From Microbacterium sp. HD4P20 (lineage in GTDB: Bacteria > Actinomycetota > Actinomycetes > Actinomycetales > Microbacteriaceae): 64,000 nt of DNA. A program made the position numbers and the translations under genes. Below the pieces are notes generated by a model. It saw nothing but the letters and a program-made list of their open reading frames with translations. It made no database searches and was not told where the DNA came from. Shown one piece after another: positions 8,336 through 16,950 of this stretch; the stretch's first letter is position 1, and each line of letters begins with the position of its first letter. The stretch spans positions 496,001-560,000 of the forward strand of contig NZ_JAHZQZ020000014.1 in the NCBI RefSeq assembly GCF_019449275.2, written 5' to 3'.

Positions 8336-10156
8336 ATGGCGGGGCAGAATCACACGGACGACGCAGACGGGGCGGGTCGCGTCGAAAAGCCGCAGACGCC
8401 ATCGCCCTCGCGTGCGAATGGCGGTGCAGACGCCGACATCAGCTCGCGTCGCGACTTCCTCAAGCTGGGCGGGCTCGCCGCCGCCGGGCTGGTCGTGGGC
8501 GGCGGCGTCGGGGCGGCGGCCGGCACTTCGATCGGGTACACGCTGGGCTACCGCGAGGGTTCGCTCGACATCGGAGCCGTTCCGGCGCGGTCCGAGCCGG
8601 GCTTCGATCACGTCGTGGTGGTCATGGGAGAGAACCGCTCGTTCGACAACCTGCTCGGCTGGCTCTACACGCCCGATACCGTGCCCGAGGGCGAGACCTT
8701 CGACGGACTGGCGTTCGCGGACTACGCCAACCCGGCCCCGACCGGCGAGCGCATCGCGGCCCATACCTACAGCGGTCCGACCGACGAGATCATGGGGCGG
8801 CCCAACCCGGATCCCGGCGAGGAGTACCCCCACGTCAACACCCAGCTCTTCGGCACGGTCGCTCCCGCCGCGAACGCGACCCGCCAGGTCGACGGCATGA
8901 CGTCACCGTTCAACGCGCCGCCGCCGGGAACGAAGCCCACGATGGACGGATTCGTGCGCGACTACGCCAACAACATCGAGCGGCATGGCAAGAAGCCGAC
9001 CGTCGACGAGCTCTCCCACATCATGGGGGGCTTCTCGCCCCAGCAGCTCCCGGTGCTCTCGACCCTCGCGAAAGGCTTCGCGGTGTTCGACGCGTGGTTC
9101 GCGGCCGTCCCGTCTCAGACGTACTGCAACCGGTCGTTCTTCCATGCGTCGACGTCGCACGGCTACGTCACGAACAAGCACGGCGGCGGCTACGACAAGT
9201 GGCTGGACGCGCCGCCGACGCCGACCATCTTCAACCGCCTCGAAGAGGCGGGCATCTCGTGGAAGATCTACTTCGACGAGCAGCAGCTGGTGTCGATGAC
9301 CGGCATGATGCATGCCCCGGTGCTCGAGGAGTACTGGCGCACCGGCCGTTTCGGCCACATGTCGGAGTTCTTCGAGGATGCCGCCGCCGGTCGACTGCCC
9401 GCGTACGCGTTCATCGAGCCGCGCATGGTGTACAACCACAACGACTTCCACCCGCCGTTCGGTGTGTTCCGCGAGAGCGAGGTCGATGGGCAGCTGGTGC
9501 TCGATTCGGCCGTCTCGGACGTGCGCGCCGGCGAGAGGCTCGTTGCCGACGTGTACGACGCCGTCAAGCACAGCGCCACGCCCGACGGCTCGAACGCGAT
9601 GAACACGCTGCTGCTCATCACCTTCGACGAGCACGGCGGCACGTACGACCATGTCCCTCCCCCGTCGGCCACGCCCCCGGTCGCCGGGGAGGAACCGGGC
9701 GAGATGGGCTTCGCGTTCGACCGGCTCGGCGTTCGCGTACCGGCCATCGCCGTCTCGGCGTACACGCGATCGGGCACCATCGTGCACGACGAGCTCCACC
9801 ACGCTGCCGTCATCGCGACGCTCACGCGGCTCCACGGCCTGCGGCCGCTCACGCGAAGGGATGCCGAGGCGGGCGACCTCTTCTCGATCGTGAACCTCGA
9901 CACACCGCGCGACCCGGCGACGTGGCCCGTGGTGCACCCGATGTACGTGCCGCCAAACCCTCATGAGGATCAGCACATCGACCTCGCACAGGGTGCTCAC
10001 AAGGACAAGCCGCTGAGCCCTCCGGGGCGGGGTCTGCTGGGCCTGCTGCTCGCGCGGTACGGCCCACCGGGCGTGCCCGAACCGACCACGTACGCCGAGG
10101 CGTACGACGTGCTGCAGGCGCACGGTCTCGGATTGTTCTACCCCAAGATCGACTGA
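8336..10156 (+). CDS. Tat-exported phosphoesterase (phospholipase C / acid phosphatase family)
   Basis: A 606-residue protein of the phosphoesterase family that includes bacterial non-haemolytic phospholipase C and acid phosphatases. A twin-arginine signal SSRRDFLKLGG (Arg38-Arg39) precedes a hydrophobic stretch to about residue 70, so folded export is expected. The catalytic domain starts with DHVVVVMGENRSFDN (Glu99-Asn100), and FDEHGGTYDHVPPP near residue 430 is the second metal/active segment. The start ATG has only a weak ribosome site and lies 30 bp after the TetR stop. It separates the two leucine-related blocks without an evident link to them. Phospholipid versus phosphomonoester substrate is undecided. 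Confidence 0.88.
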   Translation: MAGQNHTDDADGAGRVEKPQTPSPSRANGGADADISSRRDFLKLGGLAAAGLVVGGGVGAAAGTSIGYTLGYREGSLDIGAVPARSEPGFDHVVVVMGENRSFDNLLGWLYTPDTVPEGETFDGLAFADYANPAPTGERIAAHTYSGPTDEIMGRPNPDPGEEYPHVNTQLFGTVAPAANATRQVDGMTSPFNAPPPGTKPTMDGFVRDYANNIERHGKKPTVDELSHIMGGFSPQQLPVLSTLAKGFAVFDAWFAAVPSQTYCNRSFFHASTSHGYVTNKHGGGYDKWLDAPPTPTIFNRLEEAGISWKIYFDEQQLVSMTGMMHAPVLEEYWRTGRFGHMSEFFEDAAAGRLPAYAFIEPRMVYNHNDFHPPFGVFRESEVDGQLVLDSAVSDVRAGERLVADVYDAVKHSATPDGSNAMNTLLLITFDEHGGTYDHVPPPSATPPVAGEEPGEMGFAFDRLGVRVPAIAVSAYTRSGTIVHDELHHAAVIATLTRLHGLRPLTRRDAEAGDLFSIVNLDTPRDPATWPVVHPMYVPPNPHEDQHIDLAQGAHKDKPLSPPGRGLLGLLLARYGPPGVPEPTTYAEAYDVLQAHGLGLFYPKID

Positions 10157-10161
10157 TCCCT

Positions 10162-11577
10162 TCAGCGCAGCAGCATCGCTCGACCCGGCTCGCGCAGGAT
10201 GTGGGCCACCTCCGCAAGGAAGCGCGACCCCTGCTCGCCATCGACCAGCCGATGATCGAACGACAGGGCAAGCGTCATGACATCGCGCAGCGCGATCTCG
10301 CCCCTGTGCTCCCACGGCTGACGGCGCATCGCGCCGAGGGCAAGAATGCCCGCTTCACCCGGGTTGATGATGGGGGTCCCGGCATCCACGCCGAACACGC
10401 CGACGTTCGTGATCGAGAACGTGCCGCCCCTCATGTCGCCCGGTGCGGTCTTGCCCGCCCGGGCGGTTTCGGCCAGCTCGCGGATCGCGTCGGCCAGCTC
10501 GGCCAGCGTGAGTTCGTGCGCGTCACGGATGTTCGGCACGACCAGCCCACGTCCGGTCGCCGCGGCGATCCCCAGATTCACGTAGTGATGCTCGACGATC
10601 TCGCCGGCTTCCTCGTCCCAGCGGGAGTTCAGCGCGGGATGGCGAGTGAGGGCGAGGCACACCGCCTTGGCGGCGACCGCGAGGATGCCGATCCGGTGAT
10701 CCTGGAGCGATCTGTCGGCCTTCAGCGAGGCCACCAGCTCGCTGGTGGCGGTTACGTCCACGGTGAGGAACGTCGTCACGTGCGGCGCTGTGAAGGCGCT
10801 GCGCACCATCGCCTCGGCTGTGGCCCGCCGGACACCGCGGATCGGGGTACGAGTGACACGCTCGGCGGACGGCGCCGTGGGCGACGGTACGGCAGCTGAC
10901 GAGGGTGTCATCGGTGACCCGGCCGTCGCGCCGACCCGAGCGGCATAGGTCTCGACATCGGAGCGTGTGATGATGCCGGCGGCGCCGGTGGCCTCCACCA
11001 GCGCCAGATCGACGCCGAGCTGCTTCGCGAGCTTGCGCACCGGAGGGGTCGAGCGCGGCCGTTCGGCGGGCCGATCGGCGATCTCGCCGATCTGGATGGC
11101 GTCGTGGGGAGCCGCCTCGAGGACCGCGGTGTCGGAGGGGGTCGCGCGCGTGCCCACCGCGCGAGCTCGGCGGCGGGGGCGCTCTCCGCTGCGCGCGGCG
11201 GCCCCGTAGCCGACGAGATTGGGCTCAGCGGCGGACGCGTCCGGCGTGGCTGCCTCTGGCGCGGTCGCCGCTTCTGAAGCTGCCTGATCTGGGGCGGTGG
11301 CTTGTGTCAGTGCGGCGTCACGTGCCGGGGCATCCCCCTCCTCCGTGTCGAAGGAGATGAGCACCGACCCCACCGTGATGACGTCGCCGGCGGCGGCGTG
11401 CAGCTTGGTCACGGTGCCGGCGTGGGGCGAGGGCAGCTCGACGACGGCCTTCGCCGTCTCGACCTCGGCGATCGTCTGGTTCAGTGCGACGGTGTCGCCC
11501 TCGGCGACGAGCCATTGCACGAGCTCGGCCTCGGGAAGACCCTCGCCGAGGTCGGGAAGCCGGAAGTCCTGGGCCAT
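10162..11577 (-). CDS. bkdC: Branched-chain 2-oxo acid dehydrogenase E2 (dihydrolipoamide acyltransferase)
   Basis: About 471 residues: one lipoyl domain at the N-terminus with the lipoylated Lys near residue 43 in VETAKAV, a long Ala/Pro/Thr/Glu linker, a peripheral-subunit-binding domain (PPVRKLAKQLGVDL), and a catalytic acyltransferase domain ending with the active-site segment SFDHRLVDGE. Starts at an ATG two bases after the E1 beta stop. Last gene of the E1 alpha-E1 beta-E2 operon; no E3 gene is present. Context (leucine cluster, divergent Lrp regulator, M. tuberculosis Rv2495c-Rv2497c order) favours branched-chain keto acids over pyruvate. Its stop lies 5 bp from that of the convergent phosphoesterase. 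Confidence 0.88.
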   Translation of the reverse strand: MAQDFRLPDLGEGLPEAELVQWLVAEGDTVALNQTIAEVETAKAVVELPSPHAGTVTKLHAAAGDVITVGSVLISFDTEEGDAPARDAALTQATAPDQAASEAATAPEAATPDASAAEPNLVGYGAAARSGERPRRRARAVGTRATPSDTAVLEAAPHDAIQIGEIADRPAERPRSTPPVRKLAKQLGVDLALVEATGAAGIITRSDVETYAARVGATAGSPMTPSSAAVPSPTAPSAERVTRTPIRGVRRATAEAMVRSAFTAPHVTTFLTVDVTATSELVASLKADRSLQDHRIGILAVAAKAVCLALTRHPALNSRWDEEAGEIVEHHYVNLGIAAATGRGLVVPNIRDAHELTLAELADAIRELAETARAGKTAPGDMRGGTFSITNVGVFGVDAGTPIINPGEAGILALGAMRRQPWEHRGEIALRDVMTLALSFDHRLVDGEQGSRFLAEVAHILREPGRAMLLR

Positions 11578-11579
11578 TA

Positions 11580-12593
11580 TCACGCCTCCACCAGACCGGA
11601 CAGGCTGTTCGGCCGGTCCATCACGCGGTCGACGGCATCCATGATGCGGTCCAGGTCGGGCAGATGGTACTTCTCGAGCTTCGCCGGCGGATACGGGATG
11701 TCGTGCCCCGTCACCCGCTGCGGCGGCGCCTCCAGGTAGTGGAAGCACCGCTCGGTGACGCTCGCGACGAGCTCAGCGCCGACGCCCGCCTCGCGCGCGG
11801 CCTCGTGCGTCACGACGACGCGACCGGTCTTGCGGACGGATGCCGTCACAGTGCGGTAGTCCACCGGGGAGAGCGATCGCAGGTCGACGACCTCGATCGA
11901 GATGCCGTCGTCCTCCGCCGCGGTTGCGGCATCGAGCGCGATCGCGACCTGCGAGCCGTACGTGAGCAGCGTCACGTCGGTGCCCTCGCGCACCACCCGT
12001 GCCAGCCCCATGGGCGCGGCGTCGGCCAGCTGGAGATCCAGATCGACCTCGCCCTTGGTGTGATAGAGCCGTTTCGGCTCGAAGTACACCACCGGGTCGT
12101 CGGAGGCGATCGCCTGTCGCAGTGCGACGTACGCGTCCTGCGGGTTCGACACGGCGACGACCCTGAGGCCCGACGTGTGCACGAAGTACGCCTCCGGCGA
12201 CTCGGAATGGTGCTCGGCGGCACCGACGCCGCCGGCCCACGGAATCCGGATCGTGATGGGCATCTTGACGTTGCCGCGCGTCCGGTAGTGCAGCTTGGCG
12301 ACCTGGCACACGATCTGGTCGAACGCCGGATAGACGAAGCCGTCGAATTGGATCTCGACGACCGGCCGATAGCCGCGGAACGCCAGCCCCACAGCCGTGC
12401 CGACGATGCCGGCCTCGGCGAGGGGCGTGTCGATGACACGCTGGGCGCCGAACTGATCCAGCAGGCCGTCGGTGACGCGGAAGACCCCGCCCAGCTTGCC
12501 GATGTCTTCACCCATCATGAGCACCTTGGGGTCATCCGCCATGGCACGACGGAGGCCTTCGTTGATGGCCTTCGCCATCGTGAGCTGCGTCAT
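11580..12593 (-). CDS. bkdB: Branched-chain 2-oxo acid dehydrogenase E1 beta subunit
   Basis: A 337-residue transketolase-like beta chain. Expected landmarks are MTQLTMAKAINEGLRRAM at the N-terminus, MMGEDIGKLGGVF with the Glu that touches thiamine diphosphate, the PLAEAGIVGTAVG segment, and the C-terminal domain with VVTHEA. The ATG overlaps the E1 alpha stop as ATGA. It forms an alpha2beta2 E1 with the upstream gene and decarboxylates branched 2-oxo acids onto the E2 lipoyl arm. Pyruvate dehydrogenase of the alpha/beta type is the alternative, but the surrounding genes argue against it. Confidence 0.9.
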   Translation of the reverse strand: MTQLTMAKAINEGLRRAMADDPKVLMMGEDIGKLGGVFRVTDGLLDQFGAQRVIDTPLAEAGIVGTAVGLAFRGYRPVVEIQFDGFVYPAFDQIVCQVAKLHYRTRGNVKMPITIRIPWAGGVGAAEHHSESPEAYFVHTSGLRVVAVSNPQDAYVALRQAIASDDPVVYFEPKRLYHTKGEVDLDLQLADAAPMGLARVVREGTDVTLLTYGSQVAIALDAATAAEDDGISIEVVDLRSLSPVDYRTVTASVRKTGRVVVTHEAAREAGVGAELVASVTERCFHYLEAPPQRVTGHDIPYPPAKLEKYHLPDLDRIMDAVDRVMDRPNSLSGLVEA

Positions 12594-13735
12594 CGCCCGA
12601 CCCCCTCCGGTGCCGTTTCGGACTCGGCGCCGGCGAAGCCGCCGAGGTACGCCGAGAACCAGGTGCGCTGCTCTTCGAGTCCCGAGTGCGGCTCGGCGTA
12701 GACGTCGTCGAGCACGGTGACCGGCTCGCGCGTCACCGCGGTCATCGCCGCGTCGCGCACCTGGGCGGCAAGCGCGTCGGCGTCGGCGTCGACAGCCGCG
12801 GCGAACTCGTCGTCGAAGTCCCCCGTCGAGCGCAGGAGAGCTTCCACGCGGGCGATCGGATCGCGCCGGCGCCAGCTCTCGACCTCGTCCTTGTCGCGGT
12901 AGCGCGTGGGGTCGTCCGATGTGGTGTGCGGGCCCATGCGATAGGTCACCGCCTCGATGAACACCGGCCCCGCGCCGCGCCGCGCGTGGTCGAGCGCCCA
13001 GCGCATCGCGGCGAGGCACGCCAGCACGTCATTGCCGTCCACGCGCAGGCTCGGGATGCCGAAGCCCGGCGCCCGGCCAGCGATCGGGAACTTGGCCTGC
13101 ACGCTCACCGGCTCGGAGATGGCCCAGTGGTTGTTGGTGCACACGAACACGACGGGGGCACCGAACGACGAAGCGAAGACCATCGCCTCGTTGACGTCGC
13201 CCTGGCTGGACGCGCCGTCCCCGAAGTAGGCGACCGACACCTGGTCCGTGCCGTCGCGCTGGATCCCCATCGCGTAGCCGACGGCGTGCAGCGCCTGCGC
13301 CCCGATGATGATCTGCTGCGACGCGGTGTTCAGATCGTGAGGGTCGTAGGTGGAGTGTTCCTCGCCCCGCCACGCGAGCACGTAGTCCGCGGGCTTCGCC
13401 CCGCGCGCGTAGACGACCCCCGTCTCGCGGTAGCTCGGGAAGGCGAAGTCGTCACCGCGCAGCGCGCGGGCGGTGCCGATCTGGGTGGCCTCCTGCCCTT
13501 GGCAGGGCGGCCACAGTGCCAGCTGCCCCTGGCGCTGCAGGGCGACCCCCTCGGTGTCGATGCGGCGCACCAGCACCATGTCGCGATAGAGATCCCGCAG
13601 TGCGGCGGCGTCGATGTCCGCAACCCAGCGGTCGAGCTCGGGATCGGTGAGGCGCCTGCCGTCCGGCGTCAGGAGGCGCGCGACATCGTCGATGTCGGCG
13701 GCGAGGTCGGCTGTCGGAGTCAGGGTGTGCGTCAT
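12590..13735 (-). CDS. bkdA: Branched-chain 2-oxo acid dehydrogenase E1 alpha subunit
   Basis: A 381-residue E1 alpha chain. The thiamine diphosphate motif runs from GDGASSQGD to TNNHWAIS, and YRMGPHTTSDDPTRYR is the phosphorylation-loop-like region common to branched-chain and pyruvate E1 alpha. Two nearby ATGs compete: GAGGAG lies 8 nt before the second, which I chose, but only 2 nt before the first. First gene of the operon and divergent from an Lrp/AsnC regulator 171 bp away. By family and context it acts on the keto acids of leucine, isoleucine and valine. Confidence 0.9.
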   Translation of the reverse strand: MTHTLTPTADLAADIDDVARLLTPDGRRLTDPELDRWVADIDAAALRDLYRDMVLVRRIDTEGVALQRQGQLALWPPCQGQEATQIGTARALRGDDFAFPSYRETGVVYARGAKPADYVLAWRGEEHSTYDPHDLNTASQQIIIGAQALHAVGYAMGIQRDGTDQVSVAYFGDGASSQGDVNEAMVFASSFGAPVVFVCTNNHWAISEPVSVQAKFPIAGRAPGFGIPSLRVDGNDVLACLAAMRWALDHARRGAGPVFIEAVTYRMGPHTTSDDPTRYRDKDEVESWRRRDPIARVEALLRSTGDFDDEFAAAVDADADALAAQVRDAAMTAVTREPVTVLDDVYAEPHSGLEEQRTWFSAYLGGFAGAESETAPEGVGR

Positions 13736-13833
13736 CGTCATCACTCCTCGTGCGAGGCTCCCTCGTGAGGAGCCGCGTGGTGTGGCCGGCGTCGTCACCG
13801 GCTAAGCCCGAGGGTACGTCCGCGTCGCACATG

Positions 13834-13869
13834 GCTCAAGCATGTGCCGCGTCCTTGAGCATGTTGACA
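13834..13869. promoter_or_regulatory. Inverted repeat and possible -35 between bkd operon and Lrp gene
   Basis: GCTCAAG and CTTGAGC (13834-13840 and 13854-13860) form perfect 7-bp arms 13 bp apart, followed directly by TTGACA at 13864-13869. The best -10-like hexamer (GCTAAC at 13891) is 21 bp away, longer than usual. Its position between divergent genes suits a regulator site that controls both. Confidence 0.45.
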
Positions 13870-13906
13870 ACCGAGACACCCGCAAACCGTGCTAACGTTT
13901 CGCACT

Positions 13907-14380
13907 ATGGGTGCTCTCGATCACGTCGACCTGGAGCTGCTGGCAGCGCTCTCCGCCGACCCGCGCGCGACGGTCGTCGCGCTCGCCGAGCGTCTCGGCA
14001 TGTCGCGCAACACAGTCCAGGCGCGCATGGCCCGTCTCGAGCGCTCGGGCGTGTTCCTGTCCTACGAACGCGCCATCTCGTCGGCCTCGCTCGGCTTCCC
14101 GATCGAGGCGTTCATCAGTGTCACCGTGCGACAAGCCGAGCTTCCGCGCATCGCCGACGAACTGGCCCGCGTGCCCGAGGTCGTGCAGGCGCACGGGCTC
14201 TCTGGCCAGGTCGACCTCCTGGTGCGCGTCGCCTGCCGCGACACGCAGCACCTCTTCGACACGGACGCCCGCATCCTCGCGATCGGGGGCGTCGAGCGGA
14301 CAGAGACGTCTCTGGTCATGGGCGAGGTCATCCCCCATCGCGTCACGCCGCTCATGGAGCTCGCGCGCCGCGAGCCGTAG
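13907..14380 (+). CDS. Lrp/AsnC family transcriptional regulator (BkdR-like by position)
   Basis: A 157-residue Lrp/AsnC protein. An N-terminal winged helix-turn-helix includes LAERLGMSRNTVQARMARLE; the C-terminal ligand (RAM) domain contains GQVDLLVRVACRD and ends with MGEVIPHR. The ATG is chosen because the sequence MGALDHVDLELL matches family N-termini; there is no clear ribosome site and the transcript may be nearly leaderless. It is divergent from the E1 alpha-E1 beta-E2 operon. In Pseudomonas putida an Lrp-type protein, BkdR, activates the bkd genes, so a similar role here is a reasonable inference. Confidence 0.9.
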   Translation: MGALDHVDLELLAALSADPRATVVALAERLGMSRNTVQARMARLERSGVFLSYERAISSASLGFPIEAFISVTVRQAELPRIADELARVPEVVQAHGLSGQVDLLVRVACRDTQHLFDTDARILAIGGVERTETSLVMGEVIPHRVTPLMELARREP

Positions 14381-14388
14381 CCGCCGAT

Positions 14389-15387
14389 CTACGGCAGCGG
14401 GACGGATGCCGCGGCCCGCACCGCAGGCCGGGAGCGCAGGTCGTCCACTTTCACCAGGACGACTCCGGCGAGGATCAGCGCACCGCCGACGAACTGGATG
14501 GGCGCCGGCACCTCGGCGAGGAAGACCCAGGCGAAGCCGAGCGCGAACAGCACTTCCGACAGCCCGACGAACGAGGCGACGCGCGAGCCGATCCGCGGCA
14601 CCGCCATCACGCCGAGCGCGTAGCCGAGCGTCGTCGCGATCGCCGCGACCCACAGCAGCGGCACCCACCAGGGCACCGCGGCGCCGGCCAGCACCACCGA
14701 GACCGCCGGGGCGCGGAACGGCATCACCCCCACCAGGCACAGCACCGCCATCACCACCGCGCCGGTGAGCAGTCCGCTCGCCGCGAGGGCGAGCGGGGGC
14801 AGGTCGCCCCCGGCGCGCTCGGAGATGATGAAGTACGCGCACACGCACACCGCCGCCGCCAGCGCGAAAAAGGTCCCGAGCAGGTCGAAGGACGCGCCCG
14901 AGATGTCGACGACCAGCACCAGCCCCGAGATCGCGACCGCCGAGCCCCACAGGACGAGCGCCGATGGCGCCCGCCGCGTCCGCAGCCAGACGAAGAGCAC
15001 GAGCATGACCGGCGCGAGGTATTGGATCAGCAGTGCCACCGCCACCGGCATCCGCTGCATCGCAGAGAAGAAGAAGAGCTGACACCCGAGAACGGGCATG
15101 AGCCCGAACCCGACGATCAGCCGCCAGTGCCGGCGGAGGAATCCGCGCTGACGGCGCATGGCGAGGAACAGAGCGGGTGACAGCACGAGGCCCGCGACGC
15201 CCATGCGCACGAGCAGAGCCGCACCGAGCGACCACCCCGCCTCGAGCAGGGGCTTGACGAACGGCCCGCTCGACGAGAACGCGAGAGCGGACGCGACCGC
15301 GAGCACGAGACCCGTGGTGCGCTGCCGCGTCGACGCGGATGCGTGACCCAGGCCGATGATGGGAAGGGACGCGGTAGAAGCGGTCAT
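14389..15387 (-). CDS. EamA/DMT family transporter
   Basis: A 332-residue drug/metabolite transporter with about ten hydrophobic segments arranged as two EamA repeats, the first starting near residue 24 (GLVLAVASALAFSSSGPFVK) and the second around residue 175. FIGLSEVLFALGFAWVFLAE-like text in the last quarter is typical of the second repeat. The C-terminal tail is short and partly charged. It ends 8 bp after the convergent Lrp gene and is divergent from the CGNR protein gene. The exported compound is unknown; members move amino acids, nucleosides or metabolites. Confidence 0.88.
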   Translation of the reverse strand: MTASTASLPIIGLGHASASTRQRTTGLVLAVASALAFSSSGPFVKPLLEAGWSLGAALLVRMGVAGLVLSPALFLAMRRQRGFLRRHWRLIVGFGLMPVLGCQLFFFSAMQRMPVAVALLIQYLAPVMLVLFVWLRTRRAPSALVLWGSAVAISGLVLVVDISGASFDLLGTFFALAAAVCVCAYFIISERAGGDLPPLALAASGLLTGAVVMAVLCLVGVMPFRAPAVSVVLAGAAVPWWVPLLWVAAIATTLGYALGVMAVPRIGSRVASFVGLSEVLFALGFAWVFLAEVPAPIQFVGGALILAGVVLVKVDDLRSRPAVRAAASVPLP

Positions 15388-15401
15388 GGCGGCATCCGGA
15401 T

Positions 15402-15456
15402 GTCAGGAGTGAATGTTGCTTACACTGGTGACAGTAGGGTTTCGACAGTCAGGAGT
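15402..15456. repeat. Direct repeat in the EamA/CGNR divergent promoter region
   Basis: GTCAGGAGT occurs at 15402-15410 and again at 15448-15456, each followed by a short run ending in AA, 46 bp apart. GACAGT also occurs twice between them. The copy next to the CGNR gene doubles as its ribosome site (AGGAG). These could be operator half-sites, but chance is not excluded. Confidence 0.4.
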
Positions 15457-15460
15457 CAAC

Positions 15461-16015
15461 ATGGTCTTCATCCATGACACCGAACAGAATCTCAAGGCGG
15501 CCGCTTACCTGGTCAACACACTGCCCGGATTCGACTCCGAAGACACCCTCACGTCGCTCGAGGACCTCGAGGCGTACCTCGCCGAGAACCCCTATACCGG
15601 GGTGATCCGCCGCGATCACGCCGAGCTCGCCGCTCTCCGCGAGATCCGGCCGCGCCTGCGCCGGCTGTGGGAGGTGGACCGCGAGCACGCGGTGCCGCTC
15701 GTGAACGAGATGCTCCACGACGGACACGCGCTCCCGCGTCTGATGAAGCACGACGGCATCGACTGGCACATCCACGCCACGTCCGACGATGCGCCGCTGC
15801 CGACGCGCGTGCTGGTGGAGGCTGCCCTGGCGTTCGTGGACGTGATCCGCGCCGACCAGTACGACCGCATCCGGGTCTGCGCGGCCGACGACTGCGACTC
15901 GGTGTACGTCGACTACTCGAAGAACGGATCCAAACGGTACTGCGACACCGGCAACTGCGGCAACCGCATGAACGTCAACGCGTACCGGCGTCGGAAGGCG
16001 CGAGAAACCGCGTGA
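15461..16015 (+). CDS. CGNR zinc-finger domain protein
   Basis: A 184-residue protein with an N-terminal ABATE-like domain and a C-terminal CGNR zinc finger. The finger reads CAADDC, then YCDTGNCGNRMN about 20 residues later, giving four Cys for one zinc, followed by a basic YRRRKAR tail suited to DNA binding. Starts at ATG after AGGAG; an in-frame ATG 48 bp upstream lacks one. It is divergent from an EamA transporter, so local regulation of that carrier is plausible. Its last 41 bp overlap the 3' end of the hydrolase on the other strand. CGNR proteins are presumed transcription factors but few have been studied. Confidence 0.86.
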   Translation: MVFIHDTEQNLKAAAYLVNTLPGFDSEDTLTSLEDLEAYLAENPYTGVIRRDHAELAALREIRPRLRRLWEVDREHAVPLVNEMLHDGHALPRLMKHDGIDWHIHATSDDAPLPTRVLVEAALAFVDVIRADQYDRIRVCAADDCDSVYVDYSKNGSKRYCDTGNCGNRMNVNAYRRRKARETA

Positions 16016-16874
16016 TCGCGTCGGCTGCGGGAGCCGGCGTCTCATAGTGGATCAGATGCCCGACGTCGGGGATCTCGACCAGCATCGCGTCGGGGAACAT
16101 CGTCGCCAGCCGTCGCTCGGCCTCGATCGGCGTGATGTCGTCGCGCTGCGCGGCCACCAGCAGCGTCGGCTGCGCGATGCGCGGCGCGAACTCGCGCACA
16201 TCATGCGCCACCGACGCAACGAATGCGTCGTGCAGCACGTCGCGGTCGGAGAAGCGGGAGAAGTAGGTGTCGTGCTGATCGTGGACGAACCGACGGATGC
16301 CGGGATCCTTCGTCTTGGCCATCGTCACGCTCATCACACGCACGATGAGCCCGTTTCGCAGCAGCGCATCGCCGAGCCGCCGGGGAAGACGCGCGCCCGC
16401 CCAGTAGTAGAAGATGGCCAGCCGCGTGAGGAGCCCGCGTGGTCCTTCCAGCGCGGGTGCACCGATCGGGTTCACCAGGATGACCCGGGGCGTGTCGAGT
16501 CCTTCGGCGACGGCGGCCGCGACCACGATGGAGCCGAACGAGTGCCCGAGGATCACGGCTCCGGGAGCCACGGCGCCCGCGAAGGCGCGCAGCCACTCGG
16601 AGTAGAGAGCGAGATCGTGGGTCCTGCCGGTGATGGGCGCGGTCTCGCCGAAGCCGGGCAGGTCCGGCGAGATGACGCGGATGCCGGGCAGATGGGCGAC
16701 CACGGGCTCGAGTCCATGGTGCTCGCCGCGAAAGCCGTGCACGGCAACGATCGTGATGTCGGCGTTGGCGGGCCCGTATTGCCAGTACGCGGTGGACCCG
16801 CCCAGCACCCGTACCTCATGCCGCTCGACCGGGATGGCGCCGAGCAGCGGGGCATAGGGGTTGGGGGCGGTCAC
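15975..16874 (-). CDS. Alpha/beta hydrolase
   Basis: A 299-residue alpha/beta hydrolase fold protein. VHGFRGEHHG (about residue 45) is the oxyanion region, GHSFGS (about residue 110) holds the nucleophilic Ser, VAAQRDDITP supplies the acid and VGHLIHYE near the C-terminus the His. GTG start. Its 3' end overlaps the CGNR gene in antisense by 41 bp. No neighbouring pathway points to a substrate; esterase, lipase-like or C-C hydrolase activities are all possible. Confidence 0.87.
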   Translation of the reverse strand: MTAPNPYAPLLGAIPVERHEVRVLGGSTAYWQYGPANADITIVAVHGFRGEHHGLEPVVAHLPGIRVISPDLPGFGETAPITGRTHDLALYSEWLRAFAGAVAPGAVILGHSFGSIVVAAAVAEGLDTPRVILVNPIGAPALEGPRGLLTRLAIFYYWAGARLPRRLGDALLRNGLIVRVMSVTMAKTKDPGIRRFVHDQHDTYFSRFSDRDVLHDAFVASVAHDVREFAPRIAQPTLLVAAQRDDITPIEAERRLATMFPDAMLVEIPDVGHLIHYETPAPAADAITRFLAPSDAGTR

Positions 16875-16950
16875 CCGTCGAGTCTACGAGGCCGCCGTCC
16901 CGCGGAGCGCCTGCGCCAGGATGTCGGATGCCACGCATACCGTGATCGGC

